Positions 16,887-27,658 of a stretch of 39,112 nt of DNA are shown here, one piece after another. The position numbers and the translations under genes are program-made. Below the pieces are notes generated by a model. It ran no database searches, was not told the DNA's origin, and saw only the letters and a list, made by a program, of their open reading frames with translations. Position 1 is the first letter of the stretch, and each line of letters starts with the position of its first letter. The DNA comes from Phycisphaerales bacterium (GTDB taxonomy: Bacteria > Planctomycetota > Phycisphaerae > Phycisphaerales > UBA1924). The stretch lies in NCBI GenBank assembly GCA_007693765.1, contig RECZ01000108.1, forward strand, positions 1 through 39,112, read 5' to 3'.

Positions 16887-18473
16887 ATGTCCCGAATGTG
16901 TATCACGAAAGCCACGACCGCCATGTTCGCCCTTGCCGGCGCCGCGCTCGCTTCGCCCTGCACAACCCACAAGCACGCCGACGCGTGCGTCGCCGGACCC
17001 TCCGAGCGCAGCGCCCTCGCAACGAGCGCACCGATCGCGTTCGCCCCGGGATCCGCGATCCCAGAGGTCCGCACCAAGCGTCAATTCCTCGACGACGTGG
17101 AGCGGGGCTACGAACTGACGTTCCCGCTCTTCGCGGCGTGCTTCGACGAGAACTCACCCCCGCGCGACGACATCCTCATGGCCATCGAAGAGACGATCTA
17201 CGGCCTCAACCAGCGCTACCAGATCGGCGCCCGTTGGCCGGGCTCGCAGGGAACGCAGATTACGTTGACGTGGAGCCTCATCCCCGACGGCGTCTTTATC
17301 CCGGCCGCTTTCGCCGGTGAACCCGCCGGCCCCAGCGAGCTCTTCAGCCGCATGGACTCCATCTTCACCGCCCAGGGCGGGCGCGCGACGTGGATCGCCC
17401 GCATGGAGTCCGTGTACGAGCGGTGGTCGCAGCTCAGCGGCATCACCTTCAACCGCATCACCGTCGGCGGGAACGACTGGGACGACGGCGCCTCGTGGGG
17501 CTCTTCAGGCTCTTCCACCCGCGGCCAGATGCGCGTCGCGATGCGCAACATCGACGGCGGCGGCGGCACGCTCGCGTACAACTTCTTCCCCGGCAGCGGC
17601 AACGGCGGCAACATGGTTATGGACCGCTCCGAGAACTGGGGCAACTCCTCGAACACGCACCGCTTCCTGCGCAACGTGGTGTCGCACGAGGTGGGCCACG
17701 GTATCGGGTTCAACCACAATTGCCCCCAGAACGGCACCAAGCTGATGGAGCCGGGCCTGAACACCAACTTCGACGGGCCTCGCCACGACGAGATCCGCGC
17801 CGTGCACCGCAACTACGGCGACGCGTTCACGCCCAACAACACGACCGCGCTCGCCCACGACATCGGCTCGCTCAGCATCGGTCAGGTCGCCATGCCTTGC
17901 ACCGTCCCCACCCCCTTTGTCGGCAACGGCTCGCTGTGCAGCATCGACCGCACCGCCGACGTCGACTTCTTCCGCTTCGAGATCAACGAATCCGCCTCGT
18001 TGAGCGTCACGCTCAGCCCCGTCGGCTTCACCTACAACGAGGCGCCGCAGAACGCCAACGGTTCGTGCCCTTCGGGCACCGCGTTCAACTCGCTGACCGT
18101 CGCCAACATCGGCATGCAGATCTTGACCTCCGGCGGCAGCGTGATCGGCAGCGCTTCCTCCAACCCCGCCGGGCAGTCCGAGCAGATCGACATCAACCTC
18201 TTCCCGGGCACGTACTTCGTCCGTGTCTTCCAGACCGGCTCGATCACCCAGTCGCAGCTCTACTCGCTGGCGCTGAGCATCGAAGAGGATGAGATCGTCT
18301 GCCCCGGCGACATCACCGGTGACAACATCGTTGACTTCAACGATCTCAGTCTTGTGCTCGGCCAGTTCGGACAGTCGGGCCCGGGCCTGCAGGGCGACGT
18401 CAACGGCGACGGCCAGGTCGACTTCACCGACCTGAGCATCGTGCTCTCGAACTTCGGGTTGGACTGCAACTAA
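16887..18473 (+). CDS. Secreted metzincin-type metalloprotease with dockerin-like tag
   Basis: 528-aa exported zinc protease. A signal peptide (ending GAALAS) precedes a pro-region and a matrixin-like catalytic domain with HEVGHGIGFNH at 267-277 (HExxHxxGxxH; H267, E268, H271, H277) and a Met-turn-like KLMEPG. The central ASWGSSGSSTRGQMRVAMRN segment is typical of matrixin-like bacterial proteases. About residues 320-465 look like a PPC beta-sandwich (ADVDFFRFEINESASLSVTL). Residues 472-528 are a two-loop dockerin-like tag (CPGDITGDNIVDF, GDVNGDGQVDF, ending FGLDCN). The ATG at 16887 has GAGGAG six bases upstream. A rho-independent terminator follows. The gene is monocistronic between the remnant and trpS; it probably digests extracellular protein. 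Confidence 0.9.
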   Translation: MSRMCITKATTAMFALAGAALASPCTTHKHADACVAGPSERSALATSAPIAFAPGSAIPEVRTKRQFLDDVERGYELTFPLFAACFDENSPPRDDILMAIEETIYGLNQRYQIGARWPGSQGTQITLTWSLIPDGVFIPAAFAGEPAGPSELFSRMDSIFTAQGGRATWIARMESVYERWSQLSGITFNRITVGGNDWDDGASWGSSGSSTRGQMRVAMRNIDGGGGTLAYNFFPGSGNGGNMVMDRSENWGNSSNTHRFLRNVVSHEVGHGIGFNHNCPQNGTKLMEPGLNTNFDGPRHDEIRAVHRNYGDAFTPNNTTALAHDIGSLSIGQVAMPCTVPTPFVGNGSLCSIDRTADVDFFRFEINESASLSVTLSPVGFTYNEAPQNANGSCPSGTAFNSLTVANIGMQILTSGGSVIGSASSNPAGQSEQIDINLFPGTYFVRVFQTGSITQSQLYSLALSIEEDEIVCPGDITGDNIVDFNDLSLVLGQFGQSGPGLQGDVNGDGQVDFTDLSIVLSNFGLDCN

Positions 18474-18505
18474 GTCCGATCCACCCGATCCCTACGCACT
18501 TTAAC

Positions 18506-18540
18506 GCGGCGCGCCCCTCCCGGGCGCGCCGCTTTATTTC
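18506..18540 (+). terminator. Rho-independent terminator of the metalloprotease gene
   Basis: A perfect 11-bp stem, arms 18506-18516 and 18522-18532 (GCGGCGCGCCC and its complement) with a 5-base loop, is followed by TTTATTTC. It begins 32 bp after the stop. It may also stop transcripts arriving from trpS on the other strand, though the T-run there is weaker. Confidence 0.8.
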
Positions 18541-18554
18541 TGCGCACCAGGCGC

Positions 18555-18572
18555 CGCTTCCGGGAGGAAGCG
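18555..18572 (-). terminator. Candidate hairpin downstream of trpS
   Basis: Arms CGCTTCC (18555-18561) and GGAAGCG (18566-18572) with loop GGGA lie 15 bp beyond the trpS stop. No T-run follows on the minus strand, so termination is uncertain; the stronger hairpin at 18506-18532 may be the real stop for both genes. Confidence 0.35.
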
Positions 18573-18587
18573 AGGGATGAACGAGGG

Positions 18588-19673
18588 TCATCGTGCCCGA
18601 AGGTCGCGCGCAAAGAAGTCGAGCCCCATCGACCGTTTGGCGTTCCACAGCGTCTCTTCCGCGACGGCGTTCGCCCGCGCTGTGCCGTCGCGGATGATCT
18701 CGATCACCTTCCGCTCGCCCGCCTCGCCCTCGAACGCCTTTCGACGCTCGCGCATCGGCTCGAGCAGCGCGTTCACGCAGTCGGCGACCTCCGCCTTGAT
18801 GTGCCCGTCGCCGATGTCCGCGCCCCGGGCGTACTTGTCCTTCAACTCCGCCACGCGCCCGGCGTCGGGGACGAACGCCTCCACCCACTGGAACAGCGCG
18901 TTGGAGGTGTCGCCCGGCTCGGTGGGGGACTGGCGCCCAGTGAAGATGCGGTTGATCTTCTTTTTCACGGTCTTGGGGTCGTCACTCAGCAGCACCGCGT
19001 TGCCCAGCGACTTGCTCATCTTCTGCACCCCGTCCACGCCCACCAGCCGCGCCACGCGCCCCACCAGCGCCTGCGGGATCGGGAACAGCCCGCCCGCGCC
19101 GGGGTAGTCCGCGTCCTCCGTCTTGGGATCAACGCCGCAGTACATCTGGTTGAACCGGCGCGCGACCTCGCGGCACATCTCGATATGCGCCACCTGGTCC
19201 TCGCCCACCGGCACGCACACGGGCCGGAACGCGAGGATGTCAGCGCACTGGCCCACCGCGTACATGGGGAACCCGAAGGAGTACTTGTCGCCCAGCCCCT
19301 TCGAGTCGATCTCCGTCTTGAGCGTCGGGTTGCGCATCACCCGGTTGAAGGGCAGCAGCATCGCGAAGAACCACGAAAGCTCGGCGATCGCCGGGACCTC
19401 CGTCTGCAGCACCACGCACGAACGCTCCGGGTCGATGCCCGCCGCCAGCCAGTCGCACACGATCTCGATCGTGTCGCGCCGGATGTCACCGGGCGTGTCC
19501 GCCCGGGTGGTGAAGGCGTGCATGTTCGCCAGCAGGAAATAGCACTCGTACTCGTCCTGCAGGCGGACGCGGTTCTCGAGGCTGCCCACCCAGTGGCCCA
19601 GGTGCAGCGCCCCGGTCGGGGTGTCGCCGGTCAGGATGCGCGGCCTCTCGAGTTGGCTCGTTGTCTGGCTCAT
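18588..19673 (-). CDS. trpS: Tryptophan--tRNA ligase
   Basis: Cytoplasmic class Ic aminoacyl-tRNA synthetase that charges tRNA-Trp with tryptophan using ATP. At 361 aa it is slightly longer than typical bacterial TrpS (about 330-340). The HIGH motif appears as TGALHLGHWVGSLEN near residues 16-30, and KMSKS as VQKMSKSLGNAVLLSDD. Between them, the family patterns LLANMHAFT, ELSWFFAMLLPFNRVMRNPTLK and CVPVGEDQVAHIEMCREVARRFN are intact. The ATG at 19671-19673 was chosen over a GTG 57 bases upstream because it begins just before the conserved N-terminus. It lies 75 bp downstream of the CPBP protease gene on the same strand and may share its transcript. Confidence 0.97.
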   Translation of the reverse strand: MSQTTSQLERPRILTGDTPTGALHLGHWVGSLENRVRLQDEYECYFLLANMHAFTTRADTPGDIRRDTIEIVCDWLAAGIDPERSCVVLQTEVPAIAELSWFFAMLLPFNRVMRNPTLKTEIDSKGLGDKYSFGFPMYAVGQCADILAFRPVCVPVGEDQVAHIEMCREVARRFNQMYCGVDPKTEDADYPGAGGLFPIPQALVGRVARLVGVDGVQKMSKSLGNAVLLSDDPKTVKKKINRIFTGRQSPTEPGDTSNALFQWVEAFVPDAGRVAELKDKYARGADIGDGHIKAEVADCVNALLEPMRERRKAFEGEAGERKVIEIIRDGTARANAVAEETLWNAKRSMGLDFFARDLRAR

Positions 19674-19748
19674 GAGGACGCACAGGCTAGCGTTCCGCGC
19701 CCCGCCCGTCACCGGCGGCGCGGTCGACACGACACCCGCCGGCCCTCC

Positions 19749-20786
19749 TCACCGCATCGCGATCCAGAGATTAAGGGCGTTGAAGGCCGCGTGCATCACG
19801 ATGGGGGCTCCGATCCGCCCCGTACGCTCAAAGACCACCCCGAACCCGATCGAGACCGCGAAGAGCGTGGCCAGCGTGTACACCGGCACCGAGCCCGCGT
19901 GCATCAGCGAGAAGATCACGCTGGTGAGGGCGATCCCCAGCAGCGGCGAGCGCATCAGCCGCACCAGCCCCGTCTGCAGGAACCCGCGGTAGACGATCTC
20001 CTCGATGAGGGGCGCCAGCAGCACAACGTCGAGGATCACAAGCCAATGCCACGTGGTGGTGTCCGTGGCCGTCAACGCCTGCAGCGTGGTGTGGCCCATG
20101 ATGTCCGGGGCCTCCGCGCCCCGTGCGGCCGCGATCCGCGAGGCGAGGGAGTACGCCGCGGTCCCGATCAGGTAGACGATGGGGAAGGCCAGCACCAACC
20201 CGACGACGCCAACGACCACGTCCGTCAGACGCGCGGTGAAGGGGTTGTCGCGCCCCTTGTGGAACGCGAGCCGGATGTACAGTAGACCGACGACCAGCGC
20301 GACGGCGTGCGCGCCGAGCCCGATCAACGCCACCCGTCGCAGCGTGTCGGAGGCGTCCGTCATGCCCCCTGTGTAGAGCACCAGAGCGCCGCCGCTCAGC
20401 GCCCAGACCGCCCACAGGCCCAGCGCGCCCATCACCCACACCGCCGCCGCCGCGGAGGTGCGCCGATCGAGGCTCCCCCGCAGGTTCTTTCTGTTCAAAA
20501 GCCGCCCCCCGCTGAGCAACGCCAGCGAGACGACGGCGCACGCCATCATGAAAAGCGTCAGAGACTGCCGCGGATCACGCTCGGCGGCGGCGCCCTGTTC
20601 TGGGTCGGCCCCGGCCGGGGGCGCCTCATCGCCGCTCGACGCGGGGGGTGCTGCGGCGGGGGGAGGGCCGGACGCATCGCCTTGCGTCTGCGGTTGTGCA
20701 AGGCCTATCGTGGCCCCGTCGCTCGCGATTGCCGATGCAGTGGACGCGACGAGCATCACCCCCGCGATCAACCCCACGATCACCAC
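19749..20786 (-). CDS. CPBP family intramembrane metalloprotease
   Basis: 345-aa membrane protein with the CPBP (CAAX protease/bacteriocin-processing, Abi) signature: EEIVYRGFL (EExxxR), FSLMHAG (FxxxH) and HAAFNALN (HxxxN). An N-terminal signal-like segment (GLIAGVMLVASTASA) leads into a Pro/Ala-rich linker (about residues 35-65) and about eight membrane spans. The target substrate is unknown; members process prenylated proteins or peptides. No ATG exists before the signal: the start is taken as the middle of three consecutive GTGs (20783-20789) with AGAGG upstream, and ATG 20756 is the alternative. The start is only about 30 bp from the divergent trpC start, so each promoter must lie inside the other gene. 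Confidence 0.87.
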   Translation of the reverse strand: MVIVGLIAGVMLVASTASAIASDGATIGLAQPQTQGDASGPPPAAAPPASSGDEAPPAGADPEQGAAAERDPRQSLTLFMMACAVVSLALLSGGRLLNRKNLRGSLDRRTSAAAAVWVMGALGLWAVWALSGGALVLYTGGMTDASDTLRRVALIGLGAHAVALVVGLLYIRLAFHKGRDNPFTARLTDVVVGVVGLVLAFPIVYLIGTAAYSLASRIAAARGAEAPDIMGHTTLQALTATDTTTWHWLVILDVVLLAPLIEEIVYRGFLQTGLVRLMRSPLLGIALTSVIFSLMHAGSVPVYTLATLFAVSIGFGVVFERTGRIGAPIVMHAAFNALNLWIAMR

Positions 20787-20814
20787 CACCGACCTCTGGC
20801 GCCCACGAGAAGCC

Positions 20815-21648
20815 GTGACGACGCTCGACGAGATCATCCAGCACAAGCGCGAAGAAGTTCGCGAGCGCAAGGCGCGGACCGGTCTCGACGAGCTCAAGGA
20901 GCTCATCAGCGAGCTCGGGCGCCCGCGGAATTTCTTCGGGGCTCTGGTCAGCCCGGAACGGCCCCCGCCGACGTCGATCATCGCCGAGATCAAGCGGCGC
21001 AGCCCCTCGGCCGGGCTCATCCGACCGGAATACGATGGCGATGGCTTCGACCCCGTCTCCATCGCTCGACAGTACCACGCCAACGGGGCCGCGGCGATCT
21101 CCTGCCTGACCGACGAGCGGTTCTTCGGGGGCCGCCTCGAGTACATCCACCGCGTCCGCGACGCCGTGCCGCTGCCCGTGCTCCGGAAAGACTTCATCAT
21201 CGATCCCTGGCAGGTTTGGGAGAGCCGCGCCGCCGGGGCGGACGCGATTCTCCTCATCGCCGAGTGTCTCAAGGAGGGGGAGATCATCGACCTGATGATC
21301 CTCGCCCGGCAGCTCCAGCTCACGACGCTCATCGAGGTGCACTCGATGGACAATCTGCTCCGTGTGCGCCCCCACGTCGGCTTCCCCTCGCGGTCCTACT
21401 GCCTGCTGGGCATCAACAACCGCGACCTCTCGACGATGCAGACCGACCTCGGCCACACCCTCCGCCTCGCCGACCTCGTCGAGGACCGCGCCGTGCTGGT
21501 GAGCGAGTCCGGCATCCGCACCGCCGAGGACCTCGCCCGACTACGGAGCCACGGCGTGCGCATCGCCCTCGTTGGCGAATCGCTGATGCGCGAGCCCAGC
21601 CCCGGAGCCGCCCTCGCGGCCCTGCTCGGTCGCGCTCCCAAAGACTGA
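20815..21648 (+). CDS. trpC: Indole-3-glycerol phosphate synthase
   Basis: Cytoplasmic TIM-barrel enzyme of tryptophan synthesis, closing the indole ring from carboxyanthranilate deoxyribulose phosphate. At 277 aa it is close to the usual 255-270. Family blocks are intact: SIIAEIKRRSPSAGLIRPEYD (catalytic Lys in EIKRRSPS), AAISCLTDERFFGG, LPVLRKDFIIDPWQVWESRAAGADAILLI, LIEVHSMDNL, LLGINNRDLSTMQTD, LVSESGIRTAEDL and ALVGESLMRE. The GTG at 20815 (VTTLDEIIQHKREEV) was chosen because it sits at the family N-terminus and has GAGA just upstream; the frame is open earlier only through the divergent CPBP gene. No other trp biosynthesis gene is in the window, so the pathway is dispersed here. Confidence 0.96.
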   Translation: MTTLDEIIQHKREEVRERKARTGLDELKELISELGRPRNFFGALVSPERPPPTSIIAEIKRRSPSAGLIRPEYDGDGFDPVSIARQYHANGAAAISCLTDERFFGGRLEYIHRVRDAVPLPVLRKDFIIDPWQVWESRAAGADAILLIAECLKEGEIIDLMILARQLQLTTLIEVHSMDNLLRVRPHVGFPSRSYCLLGINNRDLSTMQTDLGHTLRLADLVEDRAVLVSESGIRTAEDLARLRSHGVRIALVGESLMREPSPGAALAALLGRAPKD

Positions 21649-21664
21649 AACGAGCCCCGCAGGG

Positions 21665-21670
21665 TATAGT
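21665..21670 (+). promoter_or_regulatory. Candidate -10 box of the DUF3568-like gene
   Basis: TATAGT (5/6 match to TATAAT) lies 23 bases before the ATG at 21694. The predicted short leader carries AAGGAG at 21682-21687. No convincing -35 box sits 16-18 bases upstream. Confidence 0.35.
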
Positions 21671-21693
21671 GCCCTCATCACAAGGAGCACTCC

Positions 21694-22095
21694 ATGCGTA
21701 CATCAAGGATGATCACGCTGCTGGCCGTCGCGCTCGCCGGCGCAATCCTCGCGGCCCCGCTCGCCGGGTGCCAGGGGTCCACGAAGCGCGGCTCGGTGTA
21801 CAACATCAAGCCCGATCGCCGCATCGAGGCCTACATGCCCGGCGCTCTCGAGCGTGTCCACAAGACCGCGCTCGAAGTGGTGCGCGACGACTTCGCGTAC
21901 TCCATTCGTCGCGAGGCCGTCGACGCCCGGGAAGGCGTCATCGAGGCCCGCACAGCCCGCGACGAGAGCGTGCGCGTCGACACCTACATCGCCGGCGGCA
22001 GCGTCACCCGGATCGAGGTCAAAGTCGGCATGCTGGGCGATGTCCAGGCCGCCAGAGACATCCTCAGCGCCATCGAGGCCCGTCTGAAGCAGTGA
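21694..22095 (+). CDS. DUF3568-like lipoprotein
   Basis: 133-aa predicted lipoprotein of unknown function. The signal sequence MITLLAVALAGAILAAPLAGC ends in a lipobox LAGC, so the mature protein would start at the Cys and be membrane-anchored. The remainder has the alternating helix/strand pattern of DUF3568-type small envelope proteins: ALERVHKTALEVVRDDFAY, REGVIEARTARDESVRVDTY, SVTRIEVKVGMLGDVQAARDILSAIEARL. The ATG at 21694 has a good Shine-Dalgarno sequence (AAGGAG). It lies 45 bp after trpC on the same strand but seems to have its own -10 box. It converges on the TPR gene, with a shared hairpin between them. Confidence 0.8.
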   Translation: MRTSRMITLLAVALAGAILAAPLAGCQGSTKRGSVYNIKPDRRIEAYMPGALERVHKTALEVVRDDFAYSIRREAVDAREGVIEARTARDESVRVDTYIAGGSVTRIEVKVGMLGDVQAARDILSAIEARLKQ

Positions 22096-22129
22096 GATTG
22101 GTCCTCGGCGGCCAACAGCGATGAGATGG

Positions 22130-22153
22130 CGCACAGGGATTGGCCCCTGTGCG
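22130..22153. terminator. Hairpin between convergent genes
   Basis: A perfect 9-bp stem, arms CGCACAGGG (22130-22138) and CCCTGTGCG (22145-22153) with a 6-base loop, lies in the 66-bp gap between the lipoprotein stop (+) and the TPR gene stop (-). It could end both transcripts; there is no clear T-run on either strand. Confidence 0.45.
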
Positions 22154-22161
22154 ACGACTGG

Positions 22162-23217
22162 TCATCTCCTGCGCGGCTGCAGGGCTCGGATGCGCCGGCG
22201 CGCCTCGCGCACCTGTGCGTCGTCGGGGAACCGCTCCACGAAAACAGTGTATTCGCGAAGGGCGTCGCCGTTGCGGCCGAGGTCTTCGAGGCATTTAGCG
22301 ATGTTGAACTGGGCGGAGCCCGACGCGTTGTTGATCGCAAGCGAACGCCGGTACGCCTCGACGGCGTCGCCGCATTTCTTCGCTTCCCGGCGCGCATCGC
22401 CGAGCATGCGCCACAGGCCCGCGTCCTCCGGCGCCAGCACCAGCGCCCGCTCCAACAGCGGGATGGCGGCGGCGTGGTCGCCCTTCTGGCGCATCAGGTT
22501 CGAGGCGTGCGAGAGCAGCGCCTGCCGGCGCTCCTCGTCGCTGCGTGCGGCCTCCTCCGCCAAATCGTAGTGGCGGCGCATCAGCATCCAATCCTCATCC
22601 TTCGCGGCCAGCAGGGCGTGCCCGATGTGCCCGAAGTAGACCCCGTCGGGCATCGCCAGCAGAAGCTCCGCGTGTTCGAACGCCCGCAGCGGGTTCCCGC
22701 CCGCGATGCGCGGCGCGAAGGCGTAGTACATCATGAGGGAGAAGTGCGCCCGCTCGTGCTCCGGGTCGAGTTCGACCGCGCGTTCGTACGCCTCGCGCCC
22801 CTCGCGCGAGAGCGACGCCGCCTTGAGCATCGACGCGCCGCGCAAGCCTGCGAACAGGGCGCTGCCAAGTTGATAATGCGCGTCGGCGTCCTCAGGAGAG
22901 AGCCGGACGGCGTCCCGGCCGTGCGACATCGCGGCCTCGCCGTCGCCCTGCACGCGGGCGATCAGCGCCAGCCCGGCGCTCCACCGTCCGTCGCCGGGCT
23001 CACGGGCCGCGCCCTGCTCGAAGAGCGATTTTGCCTCGTCCTGCTGCTCAACTTCAACGCGGTCGGCGCGCAGCAGCGTATCGAGCAGTTCCCGGGCGTC
23101 GGTGGGGGGGGCGGTCTGCTGCCGCGACGGGGCGGTGTTCTCAGCGCCCGGCGCCGGATTGACAGCCAGCGCGGGGAGGCAGAGCGTCAGAGCGCACACG
23201 ATGAACAATCCACGCAT
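22162..23217 (-). CDS. Exported tetratricopeptide-repeat protein
   Basis: 351-aa protein with a signal peptide (MRGLFIVCALTLCLPALA) and TPR-type helical repeats over most of its length. Repeat-like units include AMSHGRDAVRLSPEDADAHYQLG, GREAYERAVELDPEHERAHFS, AIPLLERALVLAPEDAGLWR and AVEAYRRSLAINNASGSAQFN, each showing the A..Y/L...L..P pattern. It probably works as a protein-interaction scaffold outside the cytoplasm; the partner is unknown. The ATG at 23215-23217 is preferred over a GTG 27 bases upstream because AGGAGA precedes it at proper spacing and it starts the signal peptide. It lies 78 bp downstream of ppdK on the same strand and may be read through from it. Confidence 0.88.
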   Translation of the reverse strand: MRGLFIVCALTLCLPALAVNPAPGAENTAPSRQQTAPPTDARELLDTLLRADRVEVEQQDEAKSLFEQGAAREPGDGRWSAGLALIARVQGDGEAAMSHGRDAVRLSPEDADAHYQLGSALFAGLRGASMLKAASLSREGREAYERAVELDPEHERAHFSLMMYYAFAPRIAGGNPLRAFEHAELLLAMPDGVYFGHIGHALLAAKDEDWMLMRRHYDLAEEAARSDEERRQALLSHASNLMRQKGDHAAAIPLLERALVLAPEDAGLWRMLGDARREAKKCGDAVEAYRRSLAINNASGSAQFNIAKCLEDLGRNGDALREYTVFVERFPDDAQVREARRRIRALQPRRR

Positions 23218-23295
23218 CGGCTTGAGTCTCCTGCGTCGGCGCACGGGCCGGCGAACGACAGGATGCTAGGAGGGCGAACGGGCGACGGCGGGCCC

Positions 23296-26088
<2,793 letters not shown>

Positions 26089-26185
26089 GGGCGTGTTCTC
26101 TCCGGGGGGGGCGGGTTCGCTCCGGGTGGGAGGGCTACGGATCGCCGGGCGCTGATCGACGCGCCAACAGTGCAAGGATACCCGC

Positions 26186-26212
26186 TCGACACCCGCGCAC
26201 ACGACGTATCAT
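26186..26212 (+). promoter_or_regulatory. Candidate promoter of pabB
   Basis: TCGACA (26186-26191, 5/6 of TTGACA) and TATCAT (26207-26212, 5/6 of TATAAT) are separated by 15 bases, slightly short. Initiation would fall a few bases before the ATG at 26222, which has no Shine-Dalgarno sequence, so the message may be leaderless. Confidence 0.35.
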
Positions 26213-26221
26213 CGCGCACGG

Positions 26222-27658
26222 ATGCAAGTCTCCCCGAGTCAACTCACCGCCACGCACCGCACACCGGCGTATCGCCGCCCGCTCCCCCTGCGTGCGCACC
26301 CGCTCGACGTGCTCAGTGCGTGGCCCGCTTCGAGGCCCGTCGCGGCGCTGCTCTCCTGCGACGGCGCAAACCACGCCTCGCGCTGGTCCGTCATCGCCCC
26401 CGCGGACGGCGCGGCCGTCGAACTCACCCCCGACAACCACGAGGCCGCGCTCGCCGCGATCGCGCCGGGGGCTGCGCTCCAACCCGGCGCCGAGCACGCC
26501 GACGCTCCACCCTTCTGCGGCGGCTGGATCGGCGCACTCCACTACGAGCTTGGCCGCTGCTTCGAACCGACCGCGCACGCGGGAGGCCGATCAAACGCCG
26601 ACGCGAGCCCCGCGCACACGCCCTCGCTGGGGCGATTGGTGCGCGTCGACGCGGCGTACATTCACGACGCCCTCGATGACTCGTGGTCCGCGGTCGGCGC
26701 CCCCGGACGCCCCGACGCCATCGATGCGCTCCCCCCGATCGATCTCGACCATACCGCACGCGGCGGCTGGACCACCACCGACCTGCGCAGCGACTGGACG
26801 CCCGAAAGGTATCAGCAGCGCGTGCGCGCGGTCATCGAATACATCCGCGCCGGCGACGTGTTCCAGGCCAACATCGCGCACCGCATGCGCGCCCGCGTCC
26901 GCGGCGACCTCCGCGCCATCGCCCTGCGCCTGCTTGATGAGGCGTCGCCCACCTTCGGCGCGGTCCTGGAGAACGTGGCCGCGGACGGGCTGAGCGAGAC
27001 GATCGTCTCGCTCAGCCCGGAACTTTTCCTCGAAGCCCACCTCGCCCGCGGCACGATCCGCACCCGACCCATCAAGGGCACGCGGCCCGCGAGCGTCGGC
27101 GCCGAGGCTCTGCGCAGCAGCGAGAAGGACGGGGCCGAGCTGGCCATGATCGTCGATCTGATGCGCAACGATCTGGGCCGAATCTGCGCCCCCGGCCGCG
27201 TGCGTGTGGATGAGGCGCGCACCATCGAGCGACACGCCCGTGATGTCCTGCACGCCGTCGCCACCGTCTCGGGCGACCTCCGCGCCGGCGCCACGCTGCT
27301 CGACGTGCTGCGCGCGACCTTCCCGCCCGGCTCCGTCACCGGCGCCCCCAAGGTGCGCGCCATGCAGATCATCGACGAGCTCGAGGGCGCCCCCCGCGGC
27401 GTGTACTGCGGCGCCGTGGGGTTCATGAGCGACTGCGGCGCCACCCGCTGGAGTGTCGCCATCCGCACCGCGACCATCACCGGGCGCAGCCTCGACGCCG
27501 ACCACCGCGCGTTCGAGGGCGAGATTGTCTACCCCGTCGGGGCGGGCATCGTCAGCGATTCCGACCCCGACTCGGAGTGGGAGGAAACCCTCACCAAGGC
27601 CGGCGCCGTGATGCGTGTGCTCCGGGAGCATCCCCGCCCGCAAGGATCGACCGCGTGA
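26222..27658 (+). CDS. pabB: Aminodeoxychorismate synthase component I
   Basis: 478-aa chorismate-binding enzyme. It converts chorismate, with ammonia from a PabA-type glutaminase, to 4-amino-4-deoxychorismate for folate synthesis. The C-terminal chorismate_bind domain has AGDVFQANIAHRM, LSPELFLEA, TRPIKGTRPAS, DLMRNDLGRIC, FPPGSVTGAPKVRAMQIIDELE and GAVGFMSDCG. K285 in PIKGT is the diagnostic lysine of aminodeoxychorismate synthase; anthranilate synthase TrpE has PIAGT. The N-terminal region (GGWIGALHYELGR) also fits PabB. The start ATG 26222 lacks a Shine-Dalgarno sequence but has a close promoter-like element. The stop overlaps the Nudix gene start (GTGA). No pabA or pabC is nearby. Confidence 0.93.
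   Translation: MQVSPSQLTATHRTPAYRRPLPLRAHPLDVLSAWPASRPVAALLSCDGANHASRWSVIAPADGAAVELTPDNHEAALAAIAPGAALQPGAEHADAPPFCGGWIGALHYELGRCFEPTAHAGGRSNADASPAHTPSLGRLVRVDAAYIHDALDDSWSAVGAPGRPDAIDALPPIDLDHTARGGWTTTDLRSDWTPERYQQRVRAVIEYIRAGDVFQANIAHRMRARVRGDLRAIALRLLDEASPTFGAVLENVAADGLSETIVSLSPELFLEAHLARGTIRTRPIKGTRPASVGAEALRSSEKDGAELAMIVDLMRNDLGRICAPGRVRVDEARTIERHARDVLHAVATVSGDLRAGATLLDVLRATFPPGSVTGAPKVRAMQIIDELEGAPRGVYCGAVGFMSDCGATRWSVAIRTATITGRSLDADHRAFEGEIVYPVGAGIVSDSDPDSEWEETLTKAGAVMRVLREHPRPQGSTA

Noticed and set aside
26222-27658. Anthranilate synthase component I (TrpE), given trpC in the window
   Set aside because: The diagnostic motif is PIKGT, not PIAGT, and the gene is more than 4 kb from trpC and coupled to a Nudix gene.
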